Source: an uncultured Collinsella sp. (GTDB lineage: Bacteria; Actinomycetota; Coriobacteriia; Coriobacteriales; Coriobacteriaceae). From it: a stretch of 64,000 nucleotides of DNA. A program made the translations under genes and the position numbers. Below are positions 42,942-52,106 of this stretch, in pieces. Each line of letters begins with the position of its first letter. Position 1 is the stretch's first letter. The notes under the pieces are model-generated. The model ran no database searches. It was not told the DNA's origin and saw only the letters and a program-made list of their open reading frames with translations. The stretch spans positions 25,341-89,340 of the forward strand of contig CABUTR010000005.1 in assembly GCA_902494555.1 (NCBI GenBank), given 5' to 3'.

Positions 42942-43475
42942 TTATCCGTTGATAATCGAGGCAATCTCATGCAAATCGTCGGCAAAGTAGATGCCGAGCT
43001 GGCGCCTCGGGCTCGAAAGCCCCTTATCAATCATGTGCCCGAGCAACGCCTTGAGGTCGTTGTAGTAACCATCCAGGTTATACAGGATGCATGGAGCACT
43101 CAGGTGCCCCAACGACACCGCGGACATGACCTCGGTAATCTCCTCGAGCGTGCCCGTCCCACCGGGAAAGGCGATGAACGCATCGCCGAGCTCAATCATC
43201 TTGGCCTTGCGCTCGGCCATATCGCTCGTCACGATAAGGTCGTCGATACCGTCATGCTGAAACTCGGCCTCGATAAAAAAGCTCGGCTCCACACCCGTCA
43301 CATGTCCGCCTGCCTCGAGTACGCTATCGGCGAGCGCGCCCATCAGTCCCGATTTGGACCCGCCGTATACGAGCGCGTGTCCGTTGGCGCCAATCCAATT
43401 GCCCAGCTCCTGCACCGCGGGCAGAAACGCCGGGTCATTGCCGGCGCTGGCACCCAGATACACGGTGATATTCAT
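42942..43475 (-). CDS. LOG-family nucleotide phosphoribohydrolase (TIGR00730 type)
   Basis: A 177-residue enzyme of the family once annotated as lysine decarboxylase, now known to hydrolyse nucleoside 5'-monophosphates to base and ribose phosphate. The signature PGGTGTLEE is present (near residue 104), with YGGSKSGLMGALADSVLEAGG for the phosphate loop. The end of the protein is usual. Start ATG 43475 within AGGGGGACTGA. Confidence 0.92.
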   Translation of the reverse strand: MNITVYLGASAGNDPAFLPAVQELGNWIGANGHALVYGGSKSGLMGALADSVLEAGGHVTGVEPSFFIEAEFQHDGIDDLIVTSDMAERKAKMIELGDAFIAFPGGTGTLEEITEVMSAVSLGHLSAPCILYNLDGYYNDLKALLGHMIDKGLSSPRRQLGIYFADDLHEIASIING

Positions 43476-43511
43476 ATTCAGTCCCCCTCATCGTGATGCG
43501 TGGCGCCCGCT

Positions 43512-43937
43512 CTAGCGTTGGCGGCGCCGATATTCGCGCACGCGGCGCGACAGATCGGCGAGCTGGTCGCGATCGAGCTCTTCCAAATGCTCCAGATCAT
43601 CCATAAAGCGCGCCATGGTGTCCTTTTGGCGCATCTTGATGAGCGTATTGCAGTAGCTCACCGCAACGCCCGTGAGCATGGCAATGTAAAAAATGCTGAT
43701 AACGCTCAGGACGACCGTGATGACACGGGCGACCGGAGTTTCGGCCGGAATGTCGCCAAAGCCGATCGTCGATACGGTCTCAAAGCTAAACCAGAGCCCA
43801 TCGCCAAACGTGAGGGTCGTGGGTTCGGACAGCCAGACGGCCGTCGAGCACAGCAGATAGAAGACGAGGAACAGCTCCGTAATGCGCACGAAGCCCGCCT
43901 GGCGCAACACGTCAGCAAGCGTCCTGAGCTTTTTCAT
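43512..43937 (-). CDS. Two-helix potassium channel
   Basis: A 141-residue ion channel subunit. A TM segment (RITELFLVFYLLCSTAVWL) precedes the pore loop FSFETVSTIGFGDIPAET, whose TIGFGD is the K+ selectivity filter, followed by the second TM VITVVLSVISIFYIAMLTGVAV. The last 45 residues are charged and helical, possibly a coiled coil for assembly. I use ATG 43937 with GAAAGGG; the 21-residue extension is not supported. No ligand domain is attached. Confidence 0.88.
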   Translation of the reverse strand: MKKLRTLADVLRQAGFVRITELFLVFYLLCSTAVWLSEPTTLTFGDGLWFSFETVSTIGFGDIPAETPVARVITVVLSVISIFYIAMLTGVAVSYCNTLIKMRQKDTMARFMDDLEHLEELDRDQLADLSRRVREYRRRQR

Positions 43938-44005
43938 CGCGACCCTTTCCACGGACAACCAATCACGTTCGCTCGGTATTGTCCCACGCCTCCCCAGCAA
44001 ACGGA

Positions 44006-44089
44006 ACTAGTCATTGGGGACGTTCTTAAATGACTAGTCAAACAAGAACGTCCCCAATGACTAGTCGTTTAAGAACGTCCCCGATGACT
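44006..44089. repeat. Palindromic repeat family B, one and a half copies
   Basis: Perfect 22-bp arms, 44006-44027 and 44044-44065 (ACTAGTCATTGGGGACG...), are followed by another right half at 44071-44089 with one change (CCCCGATGACT). It lies before the divergent K+ channel and kinase genes and matches 31709-31766 closely. Confidence 0.9.
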
Positions 44090-44181
44090 GCCGGGCGGGA
44101 GCGTTTAGCGGTGCAGCTGCCGACTGGGCAGGCTGAGCTGGTATCCTTATGTGGTAATGTCTCGATTCGTTAGGATTGCAT

Positions 44182-46986
44182 GTGAGAGCTGCCACTGTCC
44201 TTCGTTCAGTTATATGTCGCGCCCTGGCCATTGTGCTTGCCGCGCTTGCCGCGCTGAGTTCCATCGCGCCTGTCCAGGCTTTTGCCGATGACTCTAGTCA
44301 GCCAGTCAAGACGGTCCGCGTCGGCTGGCTCGTCAACAACGAGGGCTTCCAGGACGGCACCCCCGGCGAGCGTCTCTCGGGATGGGGCTACGAGTACCTC
44401 CAGACCCTGTCGTACTACACGCCCGGCTGGCGGTACGAATACGTCTCCGGCACCTTCACCGAGCTTATGAACATGCTCGAGGCGGGCGAGATCGACCTCA
44501 TGCCCAACATCTCCTACTCCGAGGAACGCGCCCAAAAGCTGCTCTTTTCCTCGAACCCCGAGGGCACCGAGCGCTACTTCATCTACGCCAAGCCCGAGCG
44601 CGACGATCTGGCCAAGGGTGACCCCCAAGCGCTCCAAGGCCTTACCATCGGCTGCAACCCCGGCGTTATGCAAACCTTCGTTGGCCAGCAGTGGCTCGCC
44701 AACGAAGGAATCGCCTGCACATACAGGGAGTATGACGGAAACTCCGTTCTCTTTGACGCGCTCGCAAACAACGAGGTCGACGCCATCATCATGAACGACA
44801 CGACCTCGTCGCCCAACGCCTCCCCCATGTTCTACATTGGTTCGAGCGACTACTACTTTGCCGTTCCCAAAAGCCGCCCCGACCTGATGAACGACATCAA
44901 TGCTGCCATGACGGCAATCGCCCGCGTCAACCCACGCTATAACGACGAAGTCAAATCTAGCTACTCGACCCAAAACAGTGGTTCATCATCGCTCAACGGC
45001 CCCGAATGTTCCTGGCTCAAAGCAAACAACAACACCATCACGCTCGGCTACATTACGGGCAAACTCCCCTACTGCAACGAGGACGAAGACGGCGAAATGG
45101 AAGGCTCGCTCGCATCGCTTGCGACGACGCTGCACGATAAATTTGGCATTACGGTCAAAACCGTCGCCTTTGATAGCTACAAGATGATGTCAAAGGCCCT
45201 GTCAAAGGAAAGCATAGACGTTGCGCTGCCGGTATACCGAGATTACTGGTTTGCCGAGCAAACAGGCGTTGTACAGTCGATATCGTTGGGGACCATATCC
45301 CTCACCGCCATCCACACCGGCAGCAACCTGAACAAAGACCTTCAGAACATCGCCTGTACCAAATCATCGTTTGTCAACAAAAATGCACTTGAAAGTCTGT
45401 TCCCCACAGCGACCGTAACCGAATACCAATCCGACGATGAAGCGTTCGACGCCCTCAGGAAGGGAACGGCGCACTGCATCGTCGCTCCCAGTTCACGCGT
45501 AAAAACCATCGGTGACCGTTACGATCTCGAGGACTGCGAGACGACCGAGCTCCCTGACACCCGTGAGCTCTCGTGCTGGATTTCGCGCGGAAAACCCGAG
45601 CTGTTGGGAATCATCAACAAGGGCATCATCAATGCCGGAGAATCGCTCTCCGCAAGCAATTTCTCCTCCACGTCGTACACGGCCCAGGAATCCAACACGC
45701 TTCAATTCCTTTATCGCAACCGCACCGCCATTGCAGCTACCCTCATCGGTATGTTGTCGGTCGGCATCGTCCTGCTCATCTGGGCGCTCGTGCGCGCTCG
45801 AACCGAACGCAAAAAAGCCGATGCTGCCAACGCCGCTAAGACGGCATTCCTCACGCGCATGAGCCACGACATCCGTACGCCGCTCAACGGTATCCTGGGC
45901 CTTATCGAGATCGAGGAATTGAAGGAAGGCGATATGCAAGTCGCCCGCGAGAGCCGTGCCAAGGCGCGCGTTGCCGCCAATCACCTGCTCTCGCTGATCA
46001 ACGACATCCTCGAGATGGGAAAAATCGAAGACCGCAAGCTAACACTGGAGCATGCGCCTTTTAACCTCAAGGAGCTCTGTGACGATACGCTGGTGCTGTG
46101 CAAGCTCCGCGCGTCCAGTAACGGCATCACAATGCAGGACAATAGTCTGCCGTACGCCACGGGGCCATACATGATCGGCAGTCCCACCCATATCCGACAG
46201 ATCATGATCAACCTGTTAGACAACAGCATTAAGTACAACAAGCACGGCGGCTCCGTCACCTTTAGTTCAAAGACCAAGCCACTCGACAACGAGCGCGCGC
46301 TCTTTTGCTTTAGCGTTTCGGATACCGGCATTGGCATGGCTCCCGAGTTTTTAAAGCATATGTATGAGCCGTTTGCCCAAGAAGGTGACGATGCGCGCAG
46401 CAAGTTCCAGGGAACCGGCATGGGCATGCCAATCGTCAAGTCACTTATTGACCTGATGGGCGGCACGATTGAGATTTCGAGTGAGGTTGGCGCGGGGAGT
46501 ACGTTCAACGTCCAGATTCCGCTCGATATCGACAAGAACCCTCAGGCAAGAGAACGTGCGGACGGCCAGGCAAACAGCTGCTCGCTTGCCGGCATGAACG
46601 TCCTCTTGGCAGAAGATAACGAGCTCAATGCCGAGATTGCCCAGGCTCTACTCGAAAGCGAGGGCATCGTCGTAACTCGCACCGCCGACGGCAACGAAAC
46701 GGTCGACCTATACGTTGGCCGTCCCGCGGGTAGCTTCGATGCGATTCTAATGGACATCATGATGCCGGGCATGGACGGCTACGAGGCAACCCGCGCGATT
46801 CGTCTGAGCGAGAAGGCCGATGCGGCCGATATCCCCATCATCGCGCTCACCGCCAACGCCTTTGCCGAGGATGCCCAGGCGGCACACGATGCCGGCATGA
46901 ACGCTCACCTGCCCAAGCCGCTCGACTTTAACAAGCTCAAAAACATGCTCGCCCGCATCAAGAAAAACGGAGCTGTTTCGCTATAG
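44182..46986 (+). CDS. Hybrid histidine kinase with two solute-binding sensor domains
   Basis: A 934-residue transmembrane signalling protein resembling BvgS/EvgS. Parts in order: signal peptide ending APVQAFA (about 35 residues), a first SBP_bac_3-like domain (about 45-265), a second (285-500), a TM segment (515-537), a HisKA domain with His562 in MSHDIRTPLN, a HATPase_c domain (DTGIGM; GTGMGM), and a receiver domain with Asp858 in MDIMMPGMDG. The GTG at 44182 has AGGA 6 bp upstream. No separate response regulator is adjacent. Ligand unknown, probably amino acids or another small solute. Confidence 0.9.
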   Translation: MRAATVLRSVICRALAIVLAALAALSSIAPVQAFADDSSQPVKTVRVGWLVNNEGFQDGTPGERLSGWGYEYLQTLSYYTPGWRYEYVSGTFTELMNMLEAGEIDLMPNISYSEERAQKLLFSSNPEGTERYFIYAKPERDDLAKGDPQALQGLTIGCNPGVMQTFVGQQWLANEGIACTYREYDGNSVLFDALANNEVDAIIMNDTTSSPNASPMFYIGSSDYYFAVPKSRPDLMNDINAAMTAIARVNPRYNDEVKSSYSTQNSGSSSLNGPECSWLKANNNTITLGYITGKLPYCNEDEDGEMEGSLASLATTLHDKFGITVKTVAFDSYKMMSKALSKESIDVALPVYRDYWFAEQTGVVQSISLGTISLTAIHTGSNLNKDLQNIACTKSSFVNKNALESLFPTATVTEYQSDDEAFDALRKGTAHCIVAPSSRVKTIGDRYDLEDCETTELPDTRELSCWISRGKPELLGIINKGIINAGESLSASNFSSTSYTAQESNTLQFLYRNRTAIAATLIGMLSVGIVLLIWALVRARTERKKADAANAAKTAFLTRMSHDIRTPLNGILGLIEIEELKEGDMQVARESRAKARVAANHLLSLINDILEMGKIEDRKLTLEHAPFNLKELCDDTLVLCKLRASSNGITMQDNSLPYATGPYMIGSPTHIRQIMINLLDNSIKYNKHGGSVTFSSKTKPLDNERALFCFSVSDTGIGMAPEFLKHMYEPFAQEGDDARSKFQGTGMGMPIVKSLIDLMGGTIEISSEVGAGSTFNVQIPLDIDKNPQARERADGQANSCSLAGMNVLLAEDNELNAEIAQALLESEGIVVTRTADGNETVDLYVGRPAGSFDAILMDIMMPGMDGYEATRAIRLSEKADAADIPIIALTANAFAEDAQAAHDAGMNAHLPKPLDFNKLKNMLARIKKNGAVSL

Positions 46987-47028
46987 TTTGTGCTCAACCA
47001 CCGCACACAGCCAGAAAGGATGCCAATA

Positions 47029-47508
47029 ATGTTTAGGCCCTTACGTCGAAAGAAACGCGCCATCACTGACGAGGAAGCGCGCGAACTGCTCGCTACCTGC
47101 AAGCGCGGCGTCTTTGCCGTCAACGGCGATGATGGCTACCCCTATGCCATTCCCGTCAACTACTTCTTTGACGCCGAGCACGACAAGATTTATTTCCATG
47201 GCGCCAAAGCCGGCCACAAGGTCGACGCACTCAAGCGCGATGACAAAGTCTGCTTTACCGTTTACGGCAACGAGTGGTACAAGGACGATGACTGGGCTCC
47301 CTACGTTATGAGTACCGTGGTCTTTGGCCGTTGTCGCCTGGTAGATGACACCCCTGCATTTATCGAGGACAAAGTCCGCCAGCTCGCGCTTAAGTACTAC
47401 CCTTCCGCCGAAGAAGTCGAGGAGGAAATCGCCAAAGACATCAAGGGCGTCCAACTCTACGAGATTACGATTGAGCATCTCTGCGGTAAGCAGATTCATG
47501 AAAAGTAA
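47029..47508 (+). CDS. Pyridoxamine 5'-phosphate oxidase-like flavin-binding protein (Nim-like)
   Basis: A 159-residue split-barrel protein. The N-terminal FRPLRRKKRAITDEEARELLATCKRGVFAVNGDDGYPYAIPVNYFFD and KIYFHGAKAGHKVDALKRDDKVCFTVYG are typical of the family that includes nitroimidazole-resistance Nim proteins. AGAAAGGA precedes ATG 47029; an ATG at 47020 is too close to it. It reduces or binds an unknown substrate with flavin. No linked gene. Confidence 0.88.
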   Translation: MFRPLRRKKRAITDEEARELLATCKRGVFAVNGDDGYPYAIPVNYFFDAEHDKIYFHGAKAGHKVDALKRDDKVCFTVYGNEWYKDDDWAPYVMSTVVFGRCRLVDDTPAFIEDKVRQLALKYYPSAEEVEEEIAKDIKGVQLYEITIEHLCGKQIHEK

Positions 47509-47535
47509 GCCCCTCAGCAAGCCTCATCAATAGCA

Positions 47536-47575
47536 ATATGGCCCGGTTCCAACCCACCTTGGAACCGGGCCATAT
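47536..47575. terminator. Hairpin between convergent flavin-protein and kinase genes
   Basis: ATATGGCCCGGTTCCAA (47536-47552) pairs perfectly with TTGGAACCGGGCCATAT (47559-47575) with a 6-base loop. It ends 2 bp before the kinase stop on the minus strand, and its position suits both transcripts. Confidence 0.75.
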
Positions 47576-47577
47576 GC

Positions 47578-49770
47578 TTATGAAGCGTCGGCGGCTATGT
47601 GCGCAAGCGCCTCAACGAGCTCCTGCGAACTCACTGGTTTACTCAGGTGCGCGTTCATGCCCGCCTCACGCGAAAGCCTGCGATCGTCGGCAAAGGCGTT
47701 GGCGCTCACGGCGATAATCGGCGTGGTCGCGGCATCCTCGCGATCGAGCGCTCGAATCCGACGCGTGGCCTCAAGGCCATCGATACCGGGCATCATGATA
47801 TCCATCAACACCACGTCGTACTCGTGCGGCGCGCTCGCGGCAAACATCTCGACGGCAGACTCACCATCCTTAGCATGCGTCACGACGGCACCGGCGCGGG
47901 CGAGCGTAAACTGTGCGATCTCGGCATTCAGGTCGTTATCCTCTACGAGCAAAACGCGCAAGCCCTGGAGCGCATCGCCGTCGCCCGCATTCACGCGCAC
48001 TGCCTGAGGAATCTCGGAGCACTTGCACTTCTCAAACGGCAGACGGATGGTAAACGTTGTCCCCTGCCCCAAGATGCTCGAAAAGCTCATGGTTCCGCCC
48101 ATAAGCTCGACCAACTGTTTGGCAATAGGCGCACCCAGGCCAGTTCCCGATGAAGCGCCTTCCACCTGCTGCTCCTCGCGACAAAACGGCTCGTAGAGGT
48201 GCTGTTGAAACTCCTCACTCATGCCAATACCGTTATCGGCAATCGTGTATTCATAGACAGGAACGCCATCCGCTGGCTCCACCTCGCGGCACGCCAGGCG
48301 AACATAGCCGCCCCGGCGATTGTACTTGACGGCATTGCCGGCAATATTGAGCAACAAGCGTTTGAGGTGCGTCACGCTCACCCGCGCATAGGGATGATTA
48401 AGCGTCTGCTGATCGCAGATAATTGTCACCAGGCGCTCCTCGGCCTGGCGCTCCAGAATATCGCGCACCTCGTGGTTGAGGGTCACCAAATTTGTGGGAA
48501 CAAGCTCCAGGTCGACCTGCCCGCTCTCCAGGCGACTCATATCCAGGGCCTCATTCGCAAGGTCGAGCAGCAGTCCCGATGCCGTCCAGATCTTTGAGCG
48601 GCACTCGGTCTGCTTTTGCAGATCGTCCGCATTGGCATCGCCGACCTCAACCATGCCGCGAATGCCGTTGATGGGCGTGCGCAGATCGTGGCTCATGCGA
48701 CGCAGGAACTCCGTCTTTGCCGAGTTGGCAGACGAAGCCTCACACGCCGCCTTTGCCAGCTTGTCGCCATAGTCGCGCTCCTGCTGCAGCAAGTCCGTCA
48801 AACGTCGACGATCAGCGCGGCGACGCACCATCACAACAGTGGCTACAACACCGCTGTAGAGCACCAGCACGCCGGCAGCGACAGCCGCGACGACCTCAAA
48901 GTAGCGCTGCGCCGAGGCATAGGTGTACACGTAGAATTTTTGCGCTTTGCCGTATGTGCCCAAATACCACTCGCCGTTGACGTTGACCAGTCGGACTTTG
49001 CCGGGCAGGCATCGATCCTTAATTTCGTCAACAATGATGGCGTCCGTCGCGGGCAGGTCGAACACGCCCAATACGGTAGGTTCGATGGCATTGGTCGCAA
49101 CGACCTTGCCATCGTTTTCGATCACGATATTGCCGCTATCGATGGTTTCATAGCCATCAAGCAGGCTCTGCAGTTTGAGTGTATTGCTTGCAACTGCCTT
49201 CGCGCTCTGATGCCTTACCGAGATAACGATACCCTCGCCATCCTGCCGGGTTACGCAGCCAATGTCTGCGACCGAATCATCCGCAAGCGTGATGCGGGCG
49301 GTATAGGACTTAAGCGGATGGGTTGCCACCTCCAGCACGGGTGCCTCTTTGAGATACGTAGCAAGCGACTCGTAGTCCACGCCATCCGTCGAGGACTCGG
49401 ACACCAAATTGCCCGATGCGTCCGTCACGATCAGCGCGCTCACGTTGAACTGGTCAGCATATTGCTCCAGTGCGGCATTATCCACCGAACCGTCGCGCTC
49501 CGTATCGCGCGCCACCTCTCCGGCGATCTCCATAACGCGAATCAGGTTTTTGGTCGTATAGGCGCTATTGAACGCATCGTAGGAAAGGCTCTGCGTCGCC
49601 ACGTAATCGACAACGTCGGCAAAGCGCTGCTCGGCCTGGGCTGTCGTGTACCCGTAGCTCATCATGCCAGCGACAACCGAGAGCGCTATACCCACCAGGG
49701 CGGCAAGGAGCCATACCCAGGTCGAATGATTGCCCCGCTCCTGAGCGGTGTAGTCGGGCGCATCGATCAC
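47578..49770 (-). CDS. Hybrid histidine kinase with an extracytoplasmic Cache-like domain
   Basis: A 730-residue kinase. TM1 (WVWLLAALVGIALSVVAGMM) and TM2 (EVVAAVAAGVLVLYSGVVATVVM) border about 260 residues of Cache-like sensor. Then come a short helical linker, HisKA with His361 (MSHDLRTPIN), HATPase_c (DNGIGM; GTGLGA) and a receiver domain with Asp657 (MDIMMPGIDG). It starts with GTG (49770), whose GTGA overlaps the stop of the upstream lipoprotein gene, so the two are coupled and probably work together. Confidence 0.9.
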   Translation of the reverse strand: MIDAPDYTAQERGNHSTWVWLLAALVGIALSVVAGMMSYGYTTAQAEQRFADVVDYVATQSLSYDAFNSAYTTKNLIRVMEIAGEVARDTERDGSVDNAALEQYADQFNVSALIVTDASGNLVSESSTDGVDYESLATYLKEAPVLEVATHPLKSYTARITLADDSVADIGCVTRQDGEGIVISVRHQSAKAVASNTLKLQSLLDGYETIDSGNIVIENDGKVVATNAIEPTVLGVFDLPATDAIIVDEIKDRCLPGKVRLVNVNGEWYLGTYGKAQKFYVYTYASAQRYFEVVAAVAAGVLVLYSGVVATVVMVRRRADRRRLTDLLQQERDYGDKLAKAACEASSANSAKTEFLRRMSHDLRTPINGIRGMVEVGDANADDLQKQTECRSKIWTASGLLLDLANEALDMSRLESGQVDLELVPTNLVTLNHEVRDILERQAEERLVTIICDQQTLNHPYARVSVTHLKRLLLNIAGNAVKYNRRGGYVRLACREVEPADGVPVYEYTIADNGIGMSEEFQQHLYEPFCREEQQVEGASSGTGLGAPIAKQLVELMGGTMSFSSILGQGTTFTIRLPFEKCKCSEIPQAVRVNAGDGDALQGLRVLLVEDNDLNAEIAQFTLARAGAVVTHAKDGESAVEMFAASAPHEYDVVLMDIMMPGIDGLEATRRIRALDREDAATTPIIAVSANAFADDRRLSREAGMNAHLSKPVSSQELVEALAHIAADAS

Positions 49771-50636
49771 GACAGGCCCTCCATATTCAAAAATGGTGAG
49801 GGGTCATCAAAGTACTTTGACACCAGGCGTTCCATGGTGCCATCGGCAAGCATTTCTTGGTAGGCATGGGTGAGTTTAACGTCGATACCGCGCGTGTCGT
49901 TGATATCGAAAGCGGTGCCCAAACCAACCTCCAACAGCGGCTCGTTCAGAATGCGATACGTCACGCCATAGTCTTTTTCATAGGTGAGCAGCGAGGACTC
50001 ATGTGCGGCGATAGCGTCGACCAGGCCCTCGACGAGCGCCGGGTTCAGGCACGAGCGATCCGAGAAGCTGTAGAGCTCCTTGATCTGCGGAACGTTTTCA
50101 TTTGTATGATTGAGCAAAATGTCCTCGGGCTTGGTGGTGGACTGAACGGCCACGACCTTGTCCTCAAGATCGGCAAGCGTGTAGATATCGCTCTGGGGAT
50201 CGACCGCGACCACCTGGCGGCTCGCAAGGTACGGGCCGGCCCAACGATACTCGTTTTCGCGACCCGTCATGCTAAAGCTGCCCATGACACAATCGAGCTC
50301 GCCGCTCGCCAGTAGCTCTTTCTTCTTTTCCCAGTCAATCAGCTGGTATTTTGGCTTGTAACCAATGCGGGCCAACGCCTCGGTCAATATCTCAACATCC
50401 AGGCCAACGATATCGCCGTACTCGTCGGTATACACAAACGGTGGGTAGAGGTCGCTGCCGACGTTGAGCGTCTTAAGGTCGTCGTCCTTGACCTGAGAGG
50501 CATCCAGGCCTTTTGATGCAGACGTCGAGGCTTCGTCATTCGACCCAGAACAGCCAGCTATCGCTACGACAAAAGCACTCGCCACTGCAAGCGCAACAAA
50601 CAACGAAATGGCAACCGAGCGACGGGGTCTTTTCAT
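49767..50636 (-). CDS. Solute-binding lipoprotein partner of the hybrid kinase
   Basis: A 289-residue SBP_bac_3-family lipoprotein. The signal sequence ends in the lipobox AIAGC, and a serine-rich linker follows. Mature part: LNVGSDLYPPFVYTDEYGDIVGLDVEILTEALARIGY and ELDCVMGSFSMTGRENEYRWAGPYLASRQVVAV. Start ATG 50636 with GGAG. No ABC transporter genes lie nearby; it is coupled to the hybrid kinase, so it probably delivers ligand to that sensor. Confidence 0.9.
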   Translation of the reverse strand: MKRPRRSVAISLFVALAVASAFVVAIAGCSGSNDEASTSASKGLDASQVKDDDLKTLNVGSDLYPPFVYTDEYGDIVGLDVEILTEALARIGYKPKYQLIDWEKKKELLASGELDCVMGSFSMTGRENEYRWAGPYLASRQVVAVDPQSDIYTLADLEDKVVAVQSTTKPEDILLNHTNENVPQIKELYSFSDRSCLNPALVEGLVDAIAAHESSLLTYEKDYGVTYRILNEPLLEVGLGTAFDINDTRGIDVKLTHAYQEMLADGTMERLVSKYFDDPSPFLNMEGLS

Positions 50637-50729
50637 CGAGCTCCAGACGATCCTGTTTACAGACTGAAATGCTAGAAATAATAGCAAATGAAACCACTCG
50701 AGCGCCCAATGGTTACAGACGCTTTACCC

Positions 50730-50767
50730 TGCGGGGCCTTCTAGCCGACTTGGCAGAAGACCCCGCA
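50730..50767 (-). terminator. Hairpin downstream of the aminotransferase
   Basis: TGCGGGG-C-CTTCT (50730-50742) pairs with AGAAG-A-CCCCGCA (50755-50767) with one mismatch, 12 bp beyond the end of the PatB-like gene. No long T tract. Confidence 0.6.
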
Positions 50768-50779
50768 TGCAGCGCGCAC

Positions 50780-51994
50780 TTACCGTGCATTAAAAACGTA
50801 GCGGTCCAGGCGGTCGCACGCTTCCCTCACGCGCGAAAGCGGCAGCGCCAGATTCACGCGAATGTGGCAGGGCCCGTGGAACGGACGGCCATCCTGATAC
50901 CCAACGCCCACGCGTGCCCCCTCGTCGAGCAGCCACTGAATATCGCGGCCATGCTCGCGGCACCACTCGGTGCAGTCCAGAAACACCATGTACGTACCCT
51001 GCGGACGCGAATAGCCCACGCCCTCAAAATGCTCGTCCACGTAATTGCAGAAGTACTCGATATTGCCGGCAAGCACCTAGTTGAGCTCGTCCACCCACTC
51101 GTAGCCCTGCGGCTGGTAGGCACCGATAAGCGCATGCATGGAGATGACGTTCATCTCGTTGTAGTGGGTCTTGTTGGACACGGCGCACACGCGGTCGCGC
51201 AGCGTCTCGTTATAGATGATGTGGTAGCTGCCGACCAGGCCCGCCAGGTTAAACGTCTTGCTGGGCGCGTAGAGGGCAACCGTGCGCATGCGGGCATCTT
51301 CGCTCACCGACTGCGTCGGGATATGCTTGTGACCAGGCAGGATGATATCGGACCAAATCTCATCCGAAATCACCACACAATCGTGCTGGCGATAGATGTC
51401 CATGGCGCGCTCGATCTCGTCGCGCTCCCATACGCGGCCGCAGGGATTGTGCGGCGAGCAGAACACCGCGGCATGGATGTGGTTTTGGGCGAGCTTGCGC
51501 TCCATGTCCTCAAAGTCCATACGCCACACACCCCGATCGTCGAGCTTAAGCGGGCTGTGGACAATGCGATAGCCCGCTGCTTCGATGGACTTGGTAAAGC
51601 CGATGTAGGTGGGGCTGTGGACCAGCACCGCATCGCCCGGCTGGACATACGCGCGCAGCGTGGACACGACGCCGCCCAGCACGCCGTTTTCGTAGCCGAT
51701 ATGCTCGGGGAGCAGGCCTTCGACGCCATTACGGCGGCTCTGCCATTCGACGATGCGGTCGAAGTACTCGTCACGCGGATTGAAATAGCCAAACATGGGA
51801 TGCTGGGCGCGCCGAATGATGTGTTCCTGAACCGTGGGCACCGTGGCAAAATTCATATCCGCCACCCACATGGGGATGCGGTCGAAGCCCTCGTCGGGTG
51901 CGTTCGGAGCCATGTCGGGAATTTCTCCCCAGGAGTCAACGGCGATGGCGTCCATGCCGTGGCGGTCGATAAGCGAAGTAAAGTCGTATTTCAT
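50780..51994 (-). pseudogene. MalY/PatB-type PLP aminotransferase/C-S lyase split by an in-frame TAG
   Basis: The frame reads as a complete class-I PLP enzyme of the MalY/PatB type (cystathionine beta-lyase activity in the family) except for one TAG at 51077-51079, after residue 305. Upstream: SPTYIGFTKSIEAAGYRI, FCSPHNPCGRVWERDE, DEIWSDI and the lysine motif ALYAPSKTFNLAGL. Downstream the frame continues without shift (VLAGNIEYFCNYVDEHFEGV...RVNLALPLSRV) to a normal C-terminus. TAG differs from CAG by one base, and a glutamine would suit the place. Thus a recent nonsense mutation, or a sequencing error. The fragment keeps the active-site lysine but lacks the last 98 residues. Confidence 0.85.
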
Positions 51995-52106
51995 GCTGAG
52001 CTCCCATGCAAAGCGAATTGTTTTGGTAGGCGTTATTGTCCACCAGCATGAGCGGTTTTGGCATGGGGTTTGGCGTTGAATTTGGCGGGTGCAGACGAAT
52101 GGCCGG

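Noticed and set aside
44176..44181. TTG start of the BvgS-like kinase at 44176
   Set aside because: AGGA at 44172-44175 touches that codon; the GTG at 44182 has proper spacing.
51077..51079. Pyrrolysine or other TAG recoding in the PatB gene
   Set aside because: No pyl genes are visible, TAG ends other genes such as glutaredoxin, and the site suits glutamine.
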